Assembly: GCF_964340395.1 (NCBI RefSeq)
Contig: NC_135565.1
Span: forward strand, 22,617,209 to 22,681,208
Length of the DNA: 64,000 nt
From: Glandiceps talaboti
Taxonomy: Eukaryota; Hemichordata; Enteropneusta; Spengelidae
Direction of reading: 5' to 3'
Shown here piece after piece: positions 26,890-64,000 of this stretch (its first letter is position 1; the number at the start of each line of letters is the position of its first letter). The notes beneath the pieces are model-generated. The model saw only the letters and a list, made by a program, of their open reading frames with translations, searched no databases and was not told the DNA's origin. The position numbers and the translations under genes are program-made.

Positions 26890-29800
26890 ATGGCGCCTTC
26901 CACATCGGTAGGGAAGAAAAAGAACGACGATAAAACGACAAAAAGTGACAGCACTTTTCAGAAAGGGAAGGTAAAGAGGAAATGGAAGTATAAGCATGAG
27001 AAGGCCTTTATTGGTAACAAACATGAAGGTAACCGTTGACTTTGTTTTGAAATTAGTCTATCTATTAGATAAAACTGTCTGTGAACAGAATTCTGGTGAA
27101 TGATAGCTAGTGTACACGTGCCTTCTTTACAAGTTTACATTACAAAGTTACAGCTCATCTTCTGACTGTAGGCCTTGGTGGGCCTCTAATGCCATCTGTA
27201 TTTGCTTCTGTCTAGGAGTAGGTTTGTCGTCATAAAAGTCAAATCTAAAGGGTTGATCCTTCCACAGTTGATCAAGTCTTTTCAAATCCCTGGTTCTTGC
27301 TGTGACAACGGCGTTACATGTTGTAGGTAGAGCATGGCAGTATAACCGTGGGCTTTACATCCGTGGGTAGACTATTCCATAAGTTCACACTTGTTTCGGA
27401 GGGGCGGGGGTGTCGTAAGAATTTATAGAAAGACATAAACATTTTGTTTTCTCTCATTTGTGTATGTAAACAGGACAAGGATATGCAGACAGAAGGAAGA
27501 AAAAAATAATGTATGAATACAGGAAACTAAAAAAGAAAGAGAGACAAGAACTGAAGCACAAAGGGAATGTTAACAACCAACAGACATATACTCAGACAGA
27601 TGTAACAGCAACAAAAGATCCATCATCACAAATAACAGAACAAGAAACAATTGGTGGCTCTCACAATGAAATGAAAGTAAAGAGGTAAGGCTTTGTAATC
27701 ATCAATTAATGCATCTCCACATTGTAGCAAGAGCTATGACCTGCTTTGCCACATTGTAGCAAGAGCTTTGACCTGCTTTGCTCTTCACCTTCAGCTTATA
27801 TATATATTCTGGTATCAGCAACATCAACCTAGTAGTAATTTAGCCACTTCCCCAATGGCTGTTATGACTTGTACATGTAGAATACCCATAGGATGTTTAT
27901 AAATATACAAAACAGTACTCTAATGTGTACATTATTTCAGTGTGTTCACATGAGTTATGTTTTGAAACATAACTGAATACTGAAGGGATATGTATTTCGT
28001 TAAATAATCACACACCAGCTAGCGTTTGTTACTGTTGCCCCACCAGGTGCCATAGCAACCAATTGGCTTGCCAATCAGTCTTAAAAAGCGCAAAGTCATT
28101 TGGAAATTCAACAAATGAGCTACATGACATTGAATGTCTTTGTTTTTTTTTCTTATTCTTTGACAGGAAAAAGACTAAACCATTTGTGAAGGAACAGTTA
28201 GAATTTCAAAGGAAACAAGAAGAGAAAGAGACACGAATACAAGTATGTATTCATAAATGGCTTTTACAGTTTAAGATAGGCACTATACAGCATCTAATTT
28301 TTGGACCAAAAATATGTTAATGTTTGGTAGATTTGATTTTGAGGTGTCAGGAGACCAGTGAAGTGATATGTGTAGATGTGTATTAGAAGGTAAACATTTA
28401 TACCTATGCCAACTGAAAAGTAGCGAGGTCACCATTTATGGTAATATGCAAACTTATTTTTCACAAGATCAAAAGTGTATGTGGCAACAGAGAGAAACAA
28501 AATTTCTCTAAAACAATTACCTCAATCAGTCTGTTGTTGGATATTTATGAAAATTGTGATTAGATTTAGATGGAATATCCTGAATTGATGACATACATAT
28601 TACAACATATATTGAGAAAGCACAGTGCTAACACCATCCTTACAACCCAAGTCATCATGATTTGTAGGTTTCTACCATTACATTCTTCAAAGGTTTTCTA
28701 CAGTCCTTTGAACTTTAGTAATCTTTGAATCACAATATTGTAATAATACTTTCACATGAAGAGAAATGGATGATGTCCATGTGTGCGTGTGTGTGTGGGG
28801 GGGTGGGGGGTGGGGTGGGTGGGTGTGTGTGTGTGTGGATAGGTGTGTGTGTGTGCATGTGTCTGTGTGTGTGTGTGTGGGTGTGTGTGTGCGTGTCTGT
28901 GTGTGTGTGTGTGTGTGAAATAAAAACATGTCAAAGTATGTTTCAATGTTGAAAACAGGCATATTATATGCAAATCAATATGCAAATTGCCATAATTATG
29001 ATATGTAAATTATTATGCAAATTTTCATGGTATTATTGCTGGCATCAAGCCCCAACCATTAACAGATTACCAATCATTTGTGTTTTGTTAGGAGAACTTC
29101 TCAGTGTTTGTAATAGTGCATTTATGTACCTACCATTGTTAGAACTCCTCAGTGTTTGTAGCAGTGTATGTATGTAGCTACCATTTTTAGGAGAACTTCT
29201 CAGCGTTGTAGTAGTGCATGTATGTAGCTACCATTGTTAGAACTTCTCAGTGTTTGTAGCAATGTATGTATGTAGCTACCATTTGTTAGCAGAACTTCGC
29301 AGTGTTTGTAGTAAGTGCATGTATGTAGCTACCATTGTTAGGAGAAATTCTCAAGTTTTAGTAGCGGTGCATGTATGTAGCTACCATTGTTAGGAGAAAT
29401 TCTCAAGTTTTAGTAGCGGTGCATGTATGTAGCTACCATTGTTAGGAGAAATTCTCAAGTTTTAGTAGCAGTGCATGTGTGTAGCTACCATTTGTTAGCA
29501 GAACTTTTCAGTGTTGTAGTAGTACATGTATGTAGCTACCATTGTTAGCAGAACTTCTCAGTGTTCATAGTAGTGCATTTCTGTAGTTACCATTGCTCCT
29601 TTCTCAATAAAAAATTTCCAATTTGTCCTTCATTTTTCCAGGAGGCACAGAAACAAAAGGATGAAATGGACAAAGCTCTCAAAGAGTATCAAAGGAAAAA
29701 GAAAGAAAACCACAGAAAATTTTCAAAAAAGACGAGAAGAGGACAACCAATCATGAAATACAGAATAGAAGATCTTTTAGAGAAAATAAAAAAACAATGA
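26890..29800 (+). CDS. CCDC59: CCDC59/TAP26-like basic coiled-coil protein, 4 exons
   Basis: Exons 26890-27028, 27474-27684, 28167-28242 and 29642-29800 join in phase to 194 residues (human protein about 241). The N-terminus MAPSTSVGKKK and the following tract (KRKWKYKHEKAFIGNKHEG) resemble the family's N-terminal motif. The C-terminus is diagnostic: KEYQRKKKE, then KKTRRGQP and the final EDLLEKIKK. The protein is highly charged and helical. In vertebrates it is a nuclear/nucleolar protein associated with TTF-1 and, by homology to yeast Rrp36-region factors, possibly ribosome biogenesis; the latter is uncertain. All introns are GT-AG. The middle region is shorter and less conserved than in vertebrates. 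Confidence 0.85.
29085..29600. repeat. About 52-bp minisatellite in the last CCDC59 intron
   Basis: About ten diverging units containing ttaggagaacttctcagtg, tagtgcatgtatgtagctac and cattgttag precede exon 4. The array ends about 40 bases before the acceptor and does not copy it. Confidence 0.85.
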
Positions 29801-30129
29801 TTGGACAAATCAAGTCCCTTAATTAATTGTTGACAGGGATTACAATGTCAACAACAATGCCAATGATTGGTTGTCTTGGATATAAGCTGCTGTTACCAGA
29901 CTGATCATAGTATTATGTACATGTACATATAAATGACAGTGTCTCAGTTTAATTGACGAGTCTTTCATGAAAATAGAAGAGTTATGCAGCTTATTGGAAT
30001 ATTTCAAATTTCAAATTTTGTATTTATTTTTCCTAGAGGGGTACATACGTGTAATTCTCTCTGTTAGTATATTTACTGAAGATGCTGTACTTTGATGAAG
30101 AGAACTTGAACAAGCTTTTAATATTATTC

Positions 30130-30135
30130 AATAAA
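30130..30135 (+). terminator. Candidate CCDC59 polyadenylation signal
   Basis: An aataaa hexamer about 330 bases after the stop codon at 29798-29800. Hexamer evidence only. Confidence 0.45.
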
Positions 30136-30354
30136 ATATCAAACAAAGGGTTTGGACAATATTGTTTTTTCCTTGGAACAGAATGAGTTTTTTTTTATAT
30201 TATAAACAAATTCCTTGTGAGAGCTACTAGACATAATTGAACATGTTTTAGTTGAAGTAACATAAGTGGATGTCAATACAAAATTACCACAAAAAATGAG
30301 CTGACTGGAGTCAAGGAGTTAGCTGTGCTAGCCTGGAGTATGTTTGGAAACAGC

Positions 30355-30575
30355 ATACATACATACATACATACATACATACATACATGTACATACATTA
30401 CATGCATACACACACACATACATACATACATACATACATACATGCATACAAAAATGCATACATACATACATACATACATACATACATACATACATACAAA
30501 AATGCATAAATGCATACATGCATACATACATACATACAAAAATGCATACATACATTACATTACATACAAGCATAC
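30355..30575. repeat. (CATA)n microsatellite
   Basis: Tetranucleotide repeats with interruptions between the convergent CCDC59 and HYR genes. The Tyr-Val-Cys-Met and His-Thr-Tyr-Ile frames over it are artefacts. Confidence 0.95.
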
Positions 30576-31033
30576 AGTCATCTGTGCACACACACGAGCC
30601 TGTTTCAAATATGCCCAAGCAACACTTTCTGGCTTTTTTCACTTGCCAAAATTTGTCAAACTGTATGTATATTTCTGCCATTGCCAACAACGATGACCGA
30701 TGGAAACAAAATAACAGACAAATACATGTACATATAAGTCAATGCCATAACTTTTATTTAAATTTTGATATGCCTTCTAAGTTCTAGACCATAAATTACA
30801 GAAAGACAAAGTGAATGCTTATTAATTTTTTCATAGTCCATCCAATGGTTCCAAAACCTAGAAAAGAAGAACACATATTAAAGGAACTTTTTTTCAACAA
30901 TGTGTGCTTACTTGTATCCATTTAGTACATTTTTTTCAAATTCCAGTATCAGCAATGTGAGTTAACTAGTAATTGTTCATCGCCATCTTTAAGTGTTATT
31001 TTACATGTTGATTTTCACTCCAAAGCAGACTTC

Positions 31034-31039
31034 TTTATT
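31034..31039 (-). terminator. Candidate polyadenylation signal of the HYR gene
   Basis: AATAAA on the minus strand about 185 bases after the stop codon (31222-31224). Hexamer evidence only. Confidence 0.4.
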
Positions 31040-31221
31040 GCTTCAAAACCAATACAAATGAAGGTGGTGACAGGTGCAATCCTATAACATTTTCTGCTGC
31101 CCATCTTTTTCATCCCATAACTTGTTCTCGTGCTGCTTACATGCTCATATACTCCCAAACCTTGTGCGATAATTACTAGTGTGAGGGAGTTGTCTGATTT
31201 AGAAAAGGGGAATGCATGTAC

Positions 31222-62739
<31,518 letters not shown>

Positions 62740-63530
62740 CTGAGGAAGACATATTTTTAAACGTTAATCCAATTTTGTTGAATTATATTTGTAGCAATGT
62801 TCTACTTTTGTTGGAATTAGCTTCTAGCAAAACTATTACATATCATTGAGGGTGAGAGGTAGCGATTAGTACCTCTTGAAGACGGGTGCGGCTGTAAACG
62901 TTTCCTGGAGACCGCAATTTTGAGGAAATAGTTGTGTAACCTATCGTCCGATATACATGCATGGATGGTGCTTTTTGTCGAATTGTCGCATCACGTTCAC
63001 TGTACAAGGGCCTGCACATCCCAAATTCCAACCACAATTATATTGAATTTGGCTTATTTACATGATGTTTTAGTTGGCCAGAGGGAAGGGTATGGGGAGG
63101 GGAGCTATTAAATAAATCTTGTGAAGTTTTGCTCAGAAACAATTTTTTATAAGTCCGTAGGTACAAACTAGATTTTCGTAGCGTGGGATTCCAGAACAAG
63201 TGTATGAATTTGAACTACTACATAACTCCGCTTTCAATTCACTGTTAGAATAATATAATAACACCTCCTGAATACGGTAGTAAAATAGTTGTTTATAATA
63301 CATTACATTACCAAACAATTATTTTACATTGAAGTTTACGTAAATGTTCAAATTAATTTCAATTATCATATATTACCTCCGAAAAATTTATTCTATGCGT
63401 CATTCACAGTCCCTTCACATCACTATGATAGAGGGACTGTGTGTGTCTTTACATACACACACACACAGTCCCTTCACATCAATATGATAGAGGGACTGTG
63501 TGTGTGTGTGTGTGTGTGTGTGTATGCAAA

Positions 63531-63610
<80 letters not shown>

Positions 63611-64000
63611 CTTTGCATACACAAATTCGCCAAGAGTTTCCTTGCAACTCATAATGCCATAGATTTATGTGCCACTTCTACTAAATAAGTAGAAAATTTT
63701 GATTTGCGATGTTTTTGCCCTCTGAAGAGGGCCTGGCCGCCATGACGTCACAATGACGCACTAATGGCAAAGAAACATTTCAAGGATATAGTCTTACATC
63801 AAACCAATTATACACGGGATGAGAAAGATGATACATATATGCTAGTTAAAGTCAACATTTCCCCATGTTTACTTGTCTACAGTTTTAAGACAATGTTGAA
63901 ATTAGTATGCTTGTATTTTGTATTTGTCTTCGTCTTCGTCGCCGTTTTTGTTTTTGATTACCAGGAGTGCACAACACTATGTTTGTATAGTCATTAAAAT
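62740..64000. other. Upstream intron of the HYR gene, no exon recognised
   Basis: The first HYR exon in the window opens with a phase-1 acceptor at 62739, so at least one more coding exon lies beyond the window. No HYR-like or signal-peptide exon is seen here on the minus strand. A plus-strand frame at 63764-63997 (77 residues, Val/Phe-rich) matches nothing I recognise. Confidence 0.5.
63409..63625. repeat. Nested inverted repeats with (GT)n/(CA)n
   Basis: Two hairpins cagtcccttcacatca...gagggactg stand in tandem (63409-63500), each with its own short CA/GT run. Then tatgcaaagac, (AC)n and gtctttgcata form a third inverted pair around the CA tract. Confidence 0.85.

Noticed and set aside
63764-63997. 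77-residue plus-strand frame rich in Val and Phe
   Set aside because: Low-complexity hydrophobic stretch, no similarity recognised, no clear promoter or splice context.

Overview
The window is intron-rich animal nuclear DNA, AT-rich and crowded with microsatellites and minisatellites. Its genes have many small phase-matched exons and introns of a few hundred to about 2,000 bases. The gene content (a TNF-receptor family member, TOP3B, a CCDC59-like gene and a very long hyalin-repeat gene) and the repeat content suggest a marine invertebrate. Amphioxus, a hemichordate or a lophotrochozoan would all fit; I cannot settle the species from the sequence alone.

Layout. 1-5340: no gene; a 31-bp minisatellite (1777-2757) and an (AT)n-linked repeat carrying a hammerhead ribozyme fold (3477-3605, minus strand). 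5478-8431 (+): a two-exon TNF-receptor superfamily gene whose intron holds a palindromic element. 8432-12862: intergenic, with a tRNA-Ile(AAU) at 9472-9545, a decayed tRNA copy just upstream, a foldback-like element and a pair of hairpins. 12863-26571 (-): complete TOP3B (DNA/RNA topoisomerase III beta), 17 coding exons and 848 residues, reconstructed here exon by exon. 26572-26889: short shared upstream region. 26890-29800 (+): a CCDC59/TAP26-like gene, 4 exons and 194 residues. 31222-62739 (-): the 3' part of a giant secreted multidomain gene with 26 hyalin-repeat (HYR) exons, one trypsin-inhibitor-like (TIL) exon, one VWC/TILa-like exon, four micro-exons of 12-18 nt and a cysteine-rich terminal exon. 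All its junctions agree in phase (2,287 codons plus stop in the window); its 5' end lies beyond base 64000. 62740-64000: no exon recognised.

The most unusual pattern is that many intronic minisatellites are built from exon-intron junctions. At six of the TOP3B junctions and two of the HYR-gene junctions, the adjacent intron holds repeated copies of the splice site plus a few exon bases. The genes therefore carry arrays of decoy donors or acceptors, and in one case a tandemly repeated partial exon. I recall junction-containing minisatellites being reported for amphioxus, but have not checked this.

Second, two hammerhead ribozymes (3565-3605 and 31816-31859, both minus strand) lie in related, (TA)n-linked, palindromic repeats of a kind known from Penelope-like retroelements and their small derivatives. 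Third, the HYR gene has repeated 12-nt micro-exons (Glu-Pro-Cys-Asp) and a very recent duplication of a HYR plus micro-exon unit.
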